Of a stretch of DNA of 31,541 nucleotides, positions 1-10,801 are shown piece after piece. The notes below the pieces were generated by a model. The model saw only the letters and a program-made list of their open reading frames with translations. It had not been told where the DNA came from and did no database searches. Source of the stretch: Phoronis ovalis (lineage: Eukaryota; Phoronida; Phoronidae). The position numbers and the translations under genes are program-made. The stretch covers positions 1 through 31,541 of the forward strand of contig JAOXYB010079165.1 in the NCBI GenBank assembly GCA_028565635.1, written 5' to 3'. The stretch's first letter is position 1. Each line of letters starts with the position of its first letter.

Positions 1-2288
1 GAATTATAAACAGTTTTCTTTCAAAAGAAATTTTTAGAACCATCACTGGTGGCGAATTAGAACAAAATTTTAACATGATACAAAAAACTAGTGAAGTAAT
101 GCTAGAATTCTTGGCACAGGAAAGCATATTTGAAACATTTGAAAATAGATATAAGAGAGAGCTAAAAGGTATAGTCCGTGGAGTTTTAAAGCAGCGAGCT
201 AGAGATCCAACATCAGGAAAACCCACAACTATGTTTCCTCCGCTAATACAGAATGTGCTTGATAATGAAACACAAGATAAAGCAACTGATATACTAATCG
301 TAGGGGTTGAACTATTTGAAGATGCTTTTATTGCCCAGCAGCTGGCTCGTTTGTACATCAAAAGAGAAAATTGGGTAGAGGCTGAGCAATATGCAAAACT
401 AGCTTTACGTCTGTATACTGGTAGAAATTCACATCTGCAAGATACTTTATGCCAAGTTTACAAAGAGAAGCTAATTAAAGACCATTTGGAAAGGGTATAT
501 ACGAATTCTTCTCAACTACAACCTATCTCTAAAAGTCAGATTATAGATACAATCAAGCTTGGTATTGAAGCAATTCATGCTTTTCAAATGGGGCAAGAGG
601 TTAGCGAGGTGGAAATGAATATTTCATATCACAATGATGCTGGGTATCTTGGTGAAATACAGACTGTCATTAAACTTCTGGAATGCCTTCGTTTTTGCAG
701 TGCATTTAAAGGAAAAGACCAACAAAGTAAAATGCGCAGATTTCTTGATGACCCATTGTACTGTCCACAGGAACTTGAATTCTTAAAGAATGTTGGTGGA
801 AATGATCTTCTGCATCAAATAAAAGATATACTTGTCGGCGTCTGGTTCCCTATACATAAACTTAGTGAGCGCCAATGGCAGCTTAAATATTTGGCTATGG
901 ATGATAATAAAGTAAAACAGCGCGGATTGACTAATGACAACCTTCAGTACTATACGGAAATACTTTGCAGATATTTTGGCGAAGACTGTGACGTCAAATT
1001 GTATGGTTAGGTGGTGACTCGATTAAAACCATGTTTGATGTAAGAAAGGTCAAAGGACAAGGAAAAGGTTGTGATGATATACAACATATCATTTCGCTGT
1101 TGGAAGAGAATGTCAAGTCTGATCATACTAGTACTGAAGACTATTTGAGACTGATTGAAGCTCATTTTACATTGTCATTAGTCTTTGGAATCAGGTCTGA
1201 AGTACAATTTGATGACCTAGTTGAATGGAGCTCAAGACTGTATGAAGAAAGAAAGAAAATAACAAGTCGAAGATATGTACATCTGGAGCCATTTTTATTC
1301 TACACCATCCTTAACTGGCCTCATGAGCATTTTGCAACAAGGTGCTCTATAAAAGACTTGAAAGAATGTATCACACAGTGGAGAAAAGCTTATTATGAAA
1401 AGTATCCTTTCCAATGTGAGGGTAAAGTAAAACCGCAGTATCGTATGAATAGTACAACTATGTTTTTCTTGGGAAAATCAATGGAAACATATGGAGTAGT
1501 TTATTCTGGGATGAATGTGTTTCAAGATTTGTCAGAGCTTGAATTTTGGAAGACAACTGCAGTTAAGCAAAAGGTTCAACAATTTAAAGGTCATTTAATC
1601 AACCGTGGAAAAGAAATATGTGTGCGCATTGATATTAAAGGGAATGTTGATCATACATTGATTATTCCATCTAGGGTTCCAATAAAGGAACTGCAGTGGT
1701 GGAATAAAACAGTTTATTTTTACATTGGATTTAGTTGGTCTGGCCCTGCAGCATTTGCCTTGAAAAGAGAACCAGATGACACGTTACATGCAGCTCCATC
1801 TCCCAGAGCTATGAAGACAAATGTAGCCCAAGTTTTTAGTGCTGGCTGCAAAACATTTAAAAACCTCAATACGGATTATATGGATGAAATTCAGAAAATT
1901 AATGAACGGCTACAGAGAATCGAGATGATAAAGGGAAAAAGTCAGAGGAGCAAACAGGAGGTGAGTAATACATTTGACTCAAGTCTTGCTTGCATCCTTA
2001 CAAATGTTTTGTTTTCTGTTTGTTCAATGTGGCTTGTGCAGCTAATTACTGAAACAGTATTTTTCAAGCAATTTATTGCTGCATTGGAAATTGTCATTTG
2101 TGAATTGCCAGTATGAGAAAGATACAGCTATATGATATGGACATATTAATTTTTTTAATTGAATTAATTGATATAGCTGTTTAATTTTGTAGTGTTTATA
2201 ATTACAGGAGGATGACCTGAAAAATGAGCATTGCTTAATAAAAAAGAGAGAGGAACTACAGCAAAAAGCAAGTGAAAATGATTATTAA
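1..2288 (+). CDS. SAMD9/SAMD9L-like protein, C-terminal part (5' partial, one frame break)
   Basis: This is the C-terminal end of a SAMD9/SAMD9L-family protein. Family members are large predicted STAND-type NTPases linked to antiviral defence, growth control and cell death. The frame is already open at base 3, so the ATG at 75 is internal and the SAM, NTPase and other N-terminal domains lie outside the window. A TPR-like helical stretch contains 'FIAQQLARLYIKRENW' and 'LQDTLCQVYKEKL', followed by the family-typical 'NDAGYLGEI' motif. Further on, 'MFFLGKSM' opens the predicted C-terminal OB-like region. The frame switches between 992 and 1010: frame one stops at 1008-1010, and the following frame is open only from 992. 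The last exon boundary is a GTGAGT donor at 1961 and an AG acceptor at 2206-2207, both phase 0. Exon 2208-2288 adds 26 charged, coiled-coil-like residues and ends in TAA. The family call is firm. Whether the break is real or an assembly error is open. Confidence 0.85.
1961..2207 (+). other. Terminal intron of the SAMD9-like gene
   Basis: A strong donor (GAG|GTGAGT) at 1961 and an acceptor (TTACAG|GAG) ending at 2207 give a 247-nt phase-0 intron. Removing it joins two glutamate-, lysine- and glutamine-rich segments of the same helical character. Reading through the intron instead gives a hydrophobic, cysteine-containing tail that stops at 2116 and does not resemble the upstream segment, which supports splicing. 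Confidence 0.7.
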
Positions 2289-2895
2289 AATATAACAGGT
2301 AAATCGTTTCCATTCATACTTTTGACAGGTGTGTGCAAACTAGTTTATTATTCTTGCGGTAAGCTTTTAAAATTCTTTTACAATAGCATTATTAAATGTG
2401 CTTCTCAAACTTGACACTATTCTTGAAGCAAGCTTATGAAAGTCAATGATGTTGTAAGAATATTTTTGTACATTCACAAGTTGCGCATAGAGAATAATTG
2501 TATATACAATGTAGTGGGGTGTGATGTTGCTTAAAAGAGGCTTTGTGATGATGAAATTTTAGATGATGTGATGATTCAGAAAACAATAACTTTGGCCAGT
2601 CTTGCAATATCTATAAATTTCCGTCTGTTAAGTACAGTTATGGTTACTCTCTGTTGTTAACTCGTACAACCACATGTCGATGCCACTTTATAACCCGCTA
2701 CTTTGAACTTCTAGATACATGTAAAGATGTATGTTACATTAACATTAACTCTCTCATTAATTTAAAAAAAAACTCATGTGGTGAAGACTACAATTTTTTA
2801 TTTGTGAATGTTTTCAGAATCAGAATTTTATAGTAGCTACTGTAGAAGTGGAGTGGACGATGATGAAATATAACCAAGCTGATGGTGATATCCAT

Positions 2896-2954
2896 GCCAT
2901 GTGATGTATACTGGTGCCATGTGATGTATACTGGTGCCATGTGATGTATACTGG
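2896..2954 (+). repeat. 20-bp tandem repeat, three copies
   Basis: The unit gccatgtgatgtatactggt occurs three times head to tail with no mismatch; the last copy lacks its final base. It lies in the presumed 3' flank of the SAMD9-like gene. Confidence 0.95.
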
Positions 2955-4153
2955 AACTAGGGACAGAGCATTAGTTTGAAAAAATGTCAGTGATATTCTA
3001 CGCTTTATCTTACTTTGCTTAAAAAAACTTTAAACAGTAATATAAGTTTCACAGAAAAAGTATGTGATCTTTATTTAATCGCTTTCTTTGGTTAGTACAA
3101 TATTAATGTTGTTCTATCTAGACACGGTGTTTATATAGCTGTATAATAGGAAAATACTTTAGTCACCAGAGGGGGCGATTATTAGAGAAAATACGGTAGT
3201 TCACTTTAATAAATTTTTACGCTTAACTGCTTTGGGCACTTAAGCCAACAAGTGTACACTTTTTCTTCTAGCACAAAGATGTTATTGCTTCTAGATATTT
3301 ATGAATTTTAGAAATATTTGTAAAACAAAAAGTATCCAGTTAAACTATTTTATATTGCTTAATATATTGCTTTGCAAATGACACATAAAGTAAGGAATTT
3401 GCTGATATACCACCTAAATATAGCCATTTGTGTTAAACATTTATTTACTTTTGATTCAATAATTAAAATTAGTGCTATTATTATTTATTAAGATTATATA
3501 ATTTTACTTAATCAAATAGGACAATCCAGTGTAAGTTTTGACTTTTAGTATTATGAATTATCTTTAAACATAGCACTTTGTGATATACATTTTTTGAAAG
3601 TAATGGAACTTCTTAGTAGATGCAGGCGTGGAGTACTTTGGTTAATTGACAATGTGCCTTAAATGAGTATTGAAATGTGTTTTTCAGCTGATTTCAAGTG
3701 TGTTAGCAATAAAAGTGTTTTAATGGTTTAATTTGACTTGTTAATTGCCCTTTGCAACACAAGATTGAATTGGCTATCTGATATGTCAGCCACAGGAGAC
3801 CAAATTTTCATTCATGACATATACTCTAACGAGTGGCACAAATTCAGACAAGAAACTCCATAGACTTGTTACAGAAGCTGCACTTCAAACTACATTGTAA
3901 ATGGAGTAGCTATGCAACAACGAGCCATATATAACTACATTCACACGGCATGCACACATGCACACACATTAAACAACAAATGGTTTTCATTTTAATAGGC
4001 TGCATGATATTTATAAATTACCTAGTCTTTGTGTACTGCCTGTCATTTCTAACCAACAGTCTCGTTATATTTTGAAATAATGAAGACATCTGTAATGTCA
4101 GGTGCCCATCAATTCCCTTACCATACAGAACTGCCATTATACCAATTTATTAG

Positions 4154-4334
4154 CAGTTTTTGACCAGTTCGCTGCCTATTTAGCAGTTTCTTAGCCGTTA
4201 CAGATTTTAAACTGAATTCATCAACTGTTGATAACTGCCATCATATCAGTTGACAGCAGTTTTCAGCTGATTAAAAACCTCTTTATATAAGACAGCAGTT
4301 CTGGTAACAGTTTTGAAAACAGTTATTAGCAGTT
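4154..4334. repeat. Cluster of CAGTT/AACTG motifs (degenerate repeat or Myb-like sites)
   Basis: Twelve CAGTT or AACTG pentamers fall within 181 bp, at 4154, 4165, 4184, 4210, 4223, 4233, 4247, 4257, 4296, 4308, 4320 and 4330. Fewer than one is expected by chance. AACTG matches the YAACNG core bound by Myb proteins. The irregular spacing could also mean a decayed minisatellite. Confidence 0.5.
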
Positions 4335-4599
4335 CACCAATCAAATCATTGAAACCGGTTGAAAAGAGTCGGGTGTCATTTTGGAGCCAAATTTCAAATA
4401 TGGCTGATAGAACTAACAGCTCTTTGTAACTTGCAAATTGATTTTAAAGAAATAGTAAACTTATCATCTGCAAGCTCTCACAGAAGAATACAGTTTGTTT
4501 TCTTGTTTTATAAGTCAACATGTAAATTATTCCAATTTTACTTAATAGTTTTATGTCTTTTAGGTTCACTAGCTACAACATAATTTAATTATGGCAAAA

Positions 4600-4860
4600 A
4601 AGAGTCCCAAAATGCACCAGATTGCAGGAAATCACATGAAATATCAAAAAAAAATTCCGGGGGGCATGCCCCCGGACCCTCCTAGTTTCGCTTCGCGCAC
4701 TGCGGGCGCTCGCCTTTCGGAGGGGGGGTTATAATTTGTTTTGCATGCTCTTAGGGGTGGGTTGCAATTTTTTTGGCAAACCCTGGAGGGGGGGTTGAAT
4801 TTTTTTGTGCACCATGTTTTTGAAATGCACCAAACCCCCCTGTGGTAATTTCTGACTAGT
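4600..4860. repeat. GC-rich dispersed-repeat module with palindromic core
   Basis: Within AT-rich flanks this block is suddenly rich in G and C. It opens with a near-perfect palindrome at 4657-4675 (CCGGGGGGCATGCCCCCGG, one extra G). Runs of seven G occur at about 4720 and 4790, and the phrase 'aatgcacca' occurs near 4610 and, as 'aatgcacca', again near 4835. The composition break and internal repetition mark an inserted repeat. From memory, similar modules are common in aquatic invertebrate genomes, but I cannot check this here and assign no family. Confidence 0.55.
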
Positions 4861-5947
4861 CCCTTAGTGTGCCGAGAGAAGATATATAGTTAAATATTTA
4901 TATTTATCTCACTTGTTTTAAATACACGAGTCGGTATAGTGAGAGGAAGTCCTGATTCTTTCGCATCTTTCAAAAAAAATTATCTTGTCGAAATAAAATA
5001 TTCTATTGCAGCTTCCCATATTTTGTCAAAGCCTACTATAAATTTTGTTTAATTTCAATACCCATACTTTGACAGGTGTCAGATTGCCAACGCAAAAGTA
5101 TATTGTTTCTTGTTTAAGTGTGCTTGTTTTTAATCTTAAAGCCAAAAAAAACAAAAAACAGTTGTTAAAACAGAATTACAATATAGGACGTAATCATCTT
5201 TTATCATTTTGAATATATAAAAGCGCACCTGACAAATTTGTATTAAAAAAATAATTAGAGTGGTGGATATTATTTTGATTTAATTTTCGTAATTGTTCGA
5301 GTTAACAAATGATGTAACGCTTGTTTGCAGGTGACGTATTTGTCATCGATGGTTTGACATCATCCAGAGGTGCCCAAACAATGTTTCGCAACACAACATT
5401 GTTACTCTCTATGAAACGCAAGCAACTCCGAACAATAAAAAGTCGGAAATGTTACAATAAAGAAACGGAATGTTTAATTTGTTCTAATGAAACCTGTCTA
5501 TTGTGACGTTAGTGAAATGTTATATTTATAAATAATAAAATTTCAATGCCATAAAATACATGTATGCACAGTCACACTATTTACTCATATTACGAGGGAA
5601 ACCGACGTGAAAATAGCAACTCGACACAAAAGAAGCTGTCCAGTACTATTCTTGTACTTTATTGTCATTGCGTAAAATGAATGTTTATATGTGCAATGAG
5701 GCATACGTGTTTAGAGTAAAAAATCAGAGTTTTCAATAAATAAAGTAAACAGTATTAATAAAAAAAAATAAGAAACTAATTTATATGCGTAGGTCACAAT
5801 ATCATATTCCCCGTCTTACAGTAATAAAAGACGATAAATATTTCAAAAATTGTCCGGAGTTGAATAATCACTCACTAGCTCAAGACCTCTACGAGCTTGT
5901 GGGCTAAAGAAATAAATTGCATACAGTGAAAAGAACCTAATATTCCG

Positions 5948-6877
5948 ATGATACTGAAACCGGAGAGAGGTGATGTTACTTCTGATATTGAAATGTTAGC
6001 CGATCAAGGCTCTTTCAAGAAGACACGGGTTATTTTGAATGCTCATAGCGTAAAATTGGAAAAAGAACTAAAACATTTAGACCGCGTACGAAAGACAACT
6101 GAATTTACATTAGAAAGAGACATAAACAAAATGGAGAAAAGGCTAGACAATATTCGAGATGTCCAACATCGAGTTAGTCAGTCGCTAAGCCCTATACTGA
6201 ACAGAAGGGTGCTCCAGAGTAGGTTAATCAGAGGTGATCAATTTTTGACTCATAGCTCCAGTTTGCCTAACTTATCCTCAATCAAAGAGATATTACAAGA
6301 GGATACAAAGAAAGAGAAAATACAAATTCCTTCTTTGGTAGTTTCAACTTATTATGATCATAGTGAAATTAATAGTTCATCCGAAGGACACGATGAAGAC
6401 AATATCTCACCAGATGGCGAGATAAATGACTGTCGTTCGGCTAACTGCATGTGCGTAAGAGCAGGGGCAAAATCAGGTGAAAGTATTTCAAAAGATAAAG
6501 TGAGGAAACTACCATACTTGTCATTACCGACAACGTGTAACAAACGTTATCTGTTTCCTGAATTATCCCCTACAACGTTGCCATCTATTGGAAAATATCA
6601 GAAAAATATTGAGTGTGATAGAAAAGTAAATCGTGTTCCGACTCCTTGGCCAGGAAAAGAGTGCAGACGTCTGGTATACTCACAACCAAATTTACAAAAC
6701 TTGATCAGTATACCAGAGAAAGACTATGAAATGAAAATAGGAAAATTCACATCAAGAAGCACAGAAGAAATATTTATTAAACCAAAACATAAGAAACAAG
6801 TGAAAATAGTTAAGGAAATAGGAACAAGATCACTGCCGAATTCACCCATTACGACAAAAAAAAAATTTCAAAAATAA
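5948..6877 (+). CDS. Hypothetical 309-residue coiled-coil protein, single exon
   Basis: I do not recognise the family. The ATG at 5948 is preceded by an in-frame TGA at 5927, so the frame is complete in one exon. Residues about 25-80 are a charged heptad-like helix ('LEKELKHLDRVRKTTEFTLE', then 'MEKRLDNIRDVQHRV'). The remainder is basic and serine-rich with low predicted order, ending in a lysine-rich tail. A short motif recurs three times in it: 'SSLPNLSS' near residue 105, 'SQPNLQNL' near 250 and 'SLPNSP' near 298. This could be a linear docking or phosphorylation motif. There is no signal peptide or membrane segment. The layout (N-terminal coil plus basic tail) recalls CCDC190-like proteins, but that is only a suggestion. 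Paired AATAAA signals follow at 7220-7229. Confidence 0.75.
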   Translation: MILKPERGDVTSDIEMLADQGSFKKTRVILNAHSVKLEKELKHLDRVRKTTEFTLERDINKMEKRLDNIRDVQHRVSQSLSPILNRRVLQSRLIRGDQFLTHSSSLPNLSSIKEILQEDTKKEKIQIPSLVVSTYYDHSEINSSSEGHDEDNISPDGEINDCRSANCMCVRAGAKSGESISKDKVRKLPYLSLPTTCNKRYLFPELSPTTLPSIGKYQKNIECDRKVNRVPTPWPGKECRRLVYSQPNLQNLISIPEKDYEMKIGKFTSRSTEEIFIKPKHKKQVKIVKEIGTRSLPNSPITTKKKFQK

Positions 6878-7219
6878 ACGTTCTATTCCAGACATAACTT
6901 GTGTAATTAAAAAAATGTATTTACTGGGAATGTTGCTAAATTGTATTAAAGTACAAAACCTGTTAATTTTATTCAAACTGTAGTCAAGCCTGTTGTACAT
7001 GTATTATTATTTTACTATGTAACAAGTTAGTACAGGCTGTACTGTAGACTGGCTCAAGTCTGCCTGGCCAAATATTTTATTTGATTTATACAACACAAAA
7101 TATCATATTTTCAGTTATTAGTTGGAGAAAATGTTTATATAACATAACATATCATAATTTCAGTGTTTATATATACCCTTGTTTTATATATGGCCTGATT
7201 TGATAAAAAAATGTAAAGT

Positions 7220-7243
7220 AATAAATAAAATTCATGTTTTATT
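7220..7243. terminator. Probable convergent poly(A) region
   Basis: Overlapping AATAAA hexamers on the plus strand (7220-7225 and 7224-7229) are followed 8 bases later by TTTATT (7238-7243), which is AATAAA on the minus strand. The plus-strand gene at 5948-6877 and the candidate minus-strand exon at 7507-7673 would both end here, tail to tail. Confidence 0.45.
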
Positions 7244-7506
7244 GATTATGAAACATAAGATTAATAATATTATTAAAAAAAATTATCAGTATCAAAAAAA
7301 ATCATTTTAGACTTGTGCAATTAGTCTAGCTGTATTGGTAACATCAGAAATAAGTTGAGCCAAATATATTAGATGAAATACAAGGTATATAAATAAATGA
7401 AACAATTACAACAAAAAATGTCATTTATGTGTTCAGAAAATACTTCAATGTGCAATACTGGATCAGTTCATTATTTAGCTTTTTCAAAGGGGCGCGATTT
7501 TGTGTC

Positions 7507-7673
7507 TTAGTAAACACGTTTGTCCGGGTAAACAAATCCCGATGCTGCTGATAAAATTAAAAACATGGATAGAAACATGGAACGTCTGGGTTGTACTTTG
7601 GCATTATCTGGTTCATAGCCGAACATTCGGTTAGTAATTGCCAAAACTGTGTTCGATTTCTCAAGCCATTCTC
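7507..7673 (-). CDS. Candidate terminal exon of a small membrane protein (partial)
   Basis: An acceptor-like TTTAAATATAG ends at 7674 on the minus strand. The exon behind it continues for 54 residues to TAA at 7507-7509. If the acceptor is right, the intron is phase 1. The peptide has a polar N-terminal half ('EWLEKSNTVLAITNRMFGYE') and one hydrophobic segment near the C-terminus ('MFLSMFLILSAASGFVY') followed by a short basic tail, as in a single-pass or tail-anchored protein. I found no upstream exon with a matching phase-1 donor, and I do not recognise the family. It could be a chance frame; the minus-strand poly(A) signal at 7243-7238 is modest support. Confidence 0.35.
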
Positions 7674-9542
7674 CTATATTTAAATAACAAGTATATAGCA
7701 TCTTTATATTCATCATAATGTGTCAAAAGCAAATTATTTCATACAAAAACATATAATATTATAAATGAGTTCACCTCCTTCTCCTAACACATGCCAAACA
7801 GTAATTCATCATAGTGACAATTTAAGCTTTGTTAAACATTACAACTGCAGTAATAAATAAAAAATTAATAAAAACAACTTGAACATTTCCTTTACTTGAT
7901 ACTTCGAAACTATATTAGTTTCTTCTGTAAAAGAAATGAAGTTAAAAACAGCAGAATTTCAAAAAATGTCAGGCACGACGTAAAAGCAGCTTTATACTAG
8001 TATTTAGAGAAGTGCCTACTTTGAACCGTGCTCTTTCTAAAAAGTTACACTATTGTTGATGAAATTCATGGTATATTCCAGTATAAAATTTTAAAAAATT
8101 TTGCAAAATAAAAAAAGTTCTTATTTTCATTTTTTCTAAAATTAAAGCGATTAAAGGGACGCTCTAATCGTCTGAGTAAATTTTATTGTTTTTCTACGAG
8201 CAGGTGCTGATGCTGGAGAAAATCCTTGTATTAGTTTGTTAGTTATTCATTTAGTGTCACTACTGTATATATCCATGGTTTTAAGTATAATTAAGATCTC
8301 TACTTTGTTTAATTTATCATTATTTTTATTTCTTTTATATTATTGTAATTAGCTTTGTATGAACTACTTATAGTTTGAAATAAAACATTATCACGTGGCG
8401 CAGATCGACAACATCCGCTAGGTGTCCCACTTTTTGACTATTAGCGACTTTTACAACCAATGTTTTATAGAAGTAATTAACTGCTATAGAATCGCCTTTT
8501 GTGTATATGGTAAAGTGTGTGTATAAGGATAGGTGTGTATAGTTGGATGTTAGACGTCCTCGTTTGATTTATAATATTCCCAAATAATATTCTCAATGTC
8601 AACTCGTCATCTGATTAATATTAGCACTCACATGAGGCCGTGGCCGATGACATATGATAGTGTAAACTTTACCTGCATGCTGACTAAAATAAAAGTTCTA
8701 TGCAAAAACATCCTTAGTTAAAAAGATCATCGTAATAGCAACATCATATATTTCTAAATTTTCACTGCCTTGCCTTTACAGTTGGATGACTTGAAACTCT
8801 GAACTAGAAAGGGTCCAGGACTCCACTGATTGAAAACAAATATTTATTTATCAGAATAAAAACTAGAAGGGATCAAAAACATTTGAAGCACATGCATGTT
8901 TTTGTCAGAGGGGACTTAAAAACTGAATACCCCGCTTTTCAATGAATATTTTTGATATGTAAATGATTAGTAATTATAAATCGAACAGATGCTTCATAGC
9001 CGGAATTAGAAGCGGACATTTTGTTTTATGTAATGAAATGTTATAAAATTGTCATCAAACTATGTGTTATGTACATATAACACGAATGAAAATATGCCTA
9101 ATTATTGCTAATATCTGTGTTAACCGAGAGATGAATTTACAACCGTTAATGGCCCGCAAATCGTGCCCCGCTACATGATAAACACGGGATAAATACATGT
9201 TTAACAATATCCGACACTATTTGCAAACTTCTGCAACCCCTCTCCCTGAAAATTCTGTCTTTCAAGCTTTGTGTGGTAGTTACTCTTAGCTAGTTTCTCG
9301 GAGTTGCTAATTCTAAGAATGATAAATAAAAGGAAGTTTCCCAACTTGGAAAGTCTACACTAGCAACATCCGTTAGCGGTCCCGAGCGGACTCTCTGAGT
9401 TTTGCGTACGCATTAGTGTATTGACTTAATTACCCTGTCTTGCTCATTCAATTCCGTTCAGCCTAAATCTTTTATCATGCATTCTCAGTTAACAGCAGGA
9501 CAAAACTCTCCCGGTATTTAGGCCTACCTAACCAACGTAGAC
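7674..9542. other. Non-coding, AT-rich
   Basis: I see no gene I can support. A minus-strand sequence at about 8630-8690 is flanked by an acceptor-like TTTTAG and a CAT|GTGAGT donor, so it could be a 52-nt exon. Its phase does not fit the 7507-7673 exon, so I leave it unassigned. Confidence 0.4.
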
Positions 9543-9575
9543 TTGCCAATCGTCAATCCGCACTCGCGCACTTGT

Positions 9576-9711
9576 TTCCTACCATTTAGTCGAACCCTGC
9601 CTTTTTCCGGGTATCGCACCGCAATCCCTGCTACTCGAACCGTCGTTCCTACCATTCGAACCCGGCCTTTTTCCGGGTATCGCACCGCAATCCCTGCTAC
9701 TCGAACCGTCG
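9576..9711 (+). repeat. Two-copy tandem duplication, CpG-rich (70 + 66 bp)
   Basis: Copies at 9576-9645 and 9646-9711 are nearly identical. They differ by a 4-bp insertion and by one or two substitutions near 'tcgaaccctgcc' / 'tcgaacccggcc'. The block is richer in CpG than its surroundings. Open frames on both strands here follow from the repeat and are not protein-like. I see no gene in 9712-10319. Confidence 0.9.
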
Positions 9712-10319
9712 TTTCCGTAGACTCGCACAAGCTGCTAGGAACTCGTACAGATTTCCAGAGACTCAGACCTGTTTTTCGACAAGTGTTATGTGTGATGTCA
9801 TGCTCAAATGTGTCGTGTTGTGTGTGTTGAAATTGACGAGAAATGACACAGGTCTCGGGGAACACCGTGACAGGCTTTTGTCAGCATATATGACCATAAG
9901 TGAGTACAATAAAGCTAGCAATGTTGTGTACAGGCCGGAGGATACAGAGGTGCACTGCTGTAGATTTTTCATTGAAATCGGTAATTATTGCTAGTTTTAA
10001 AGCTACTTTATCCTTATGCATATACAAACCATTTTACATTTTTATCTTGATCCACCCCTTGCTTATATAATCCGTCGAAGGCGGGTGCCCCTGGTAGCGG
10101 CGGCAGGTGTATTGAATAGCCTTATAAATAACACATGCAAGTCTTTCATTCATTGACTGGAAAGCTCAGGTTCTGTTGAACAATAGCATCACACGAGGTG
10201 AAATTACGACGTCTGCTAAAATACCATCCTTGGTCATAAAAGGCTTATATAACAGTCTCAGGTGTCAACACTTCAGAACAAAGAACATTTAATACAAATG
10301 GGATTTTAAAATAACATTA

Positions 10320-10801
10320 GGGATGATCTCAAAAGTTATCGCAATGACCGCAAACATATAGTGTTTCGCATAGGAATTACTCCCACCCCCCTTGGTCAAA
10401 CGTAGGGGGGGTTAGTGAGATTTGGACGTCATGCAGGTGTAAAAACTGACAACCAATTTCAAGAGCGAAATCAAGGCCGTCAGACACTTTTTCAAAAGGC
10501 GGGTGCGAGAGAAAAATATCAGTTCAGTAATCGAAAAAGGTCGCTAAAATGTCTCCGTGGTGCCAGCAAAAAAAAAGGTCATTTCCACTCCTACTGTAAA
10601 CAATACACCCAGAATAAGTGCCGTAAACAAAAGAAAAATGGTTTCTGTTCCAAAGGAGGGGTTTCATATCGTATATATACTAGGCATGATTTTTTCATTT
10701 CGCACTAGTAAACCATAAACGTAGGGGGATTTTAACCCCCCTGCTCCCTATACGAAACACTATACGTTTGCGGTCATTGCGATAACTTTTGAGATGATCC
10801 C
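10320..10801. mobile_element. PIF/Harbinger-type MITE, 482 bp
   Basis: The two ends are inverted copies of each other over about 55 bp with only a few mismatches: left 'gggatgatctcaaaagttat', right, read in reverse complement, 'gggatcatctcaaaagttat'. The element is flanked by TTA on both sides (10317-10319 and 10802-10804). A 3-bp TTA/TWA target duplication and inverted repeats starting GGG are the signature of PIF/Harbinger elements. The interior has no recognisable transposase; the 97-codon frame starting at GTG at 10415 is not protein-like. It is therefore a non-autonomous element. Confidence 0.85.

Larger units (their letters stand above)
2289..5947. other. Intergenic region, 3' UTR and repeats
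   Basis: I see no convincing coding sequence. AATAAA poly(A) candidates for the upstream plus-strand gene lie at 3208-3213 and 3708-3713. The interval also holds a 20-bp minisatellite, a cluster of CAGTT/AACTG motifs and a GC-rich repeat module, each listed separately. The short frames at 4359-4583 and 5321-5506 start at TTG and have no protein-like composition. Confidence 0.6.

Noticed and set aside
4359-4583. Plus-strand frame of 74 codons
   Set aside because: It starts at TTG, overlaps no splice structure, and lies beside repeats; the composition is what AT-rich DNA gives by chance.
5321-5506. Plus-strand frame after an acceptor-like TTGTTTGCAG
   Set aside because: The start codon is TTG and no upstream donor with a fitting phase was found. 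The peptide has no recognisable features.
8630-8690. Possible 52-nt minus-strand exon
   Set aside because: The splice signals look good, but the reading frames do not join to the only candidate downstream exon (7507-7673), and the peptide is not recognisable.
9650-9711. tRNA-like B-box phrases (GGTTCGA) on the minus strand
   Set aside because: There is no A box at the right spacing and no cloverleaf can be drawn around them.
9524-9865. Long overlapping frames on both strands (113 and 95 codons)
   Set aside because: They arise from the CpG-rich tandem duplication, which removes stop codons on both strands; the peptides are just the repeat translated.
10415-10708. 97-codon frame inside the Harbinger-type MITE
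   Set aside because: It starts at GTG and lacks transposase or Myb-like motifs; the element is too short to be autonomous.
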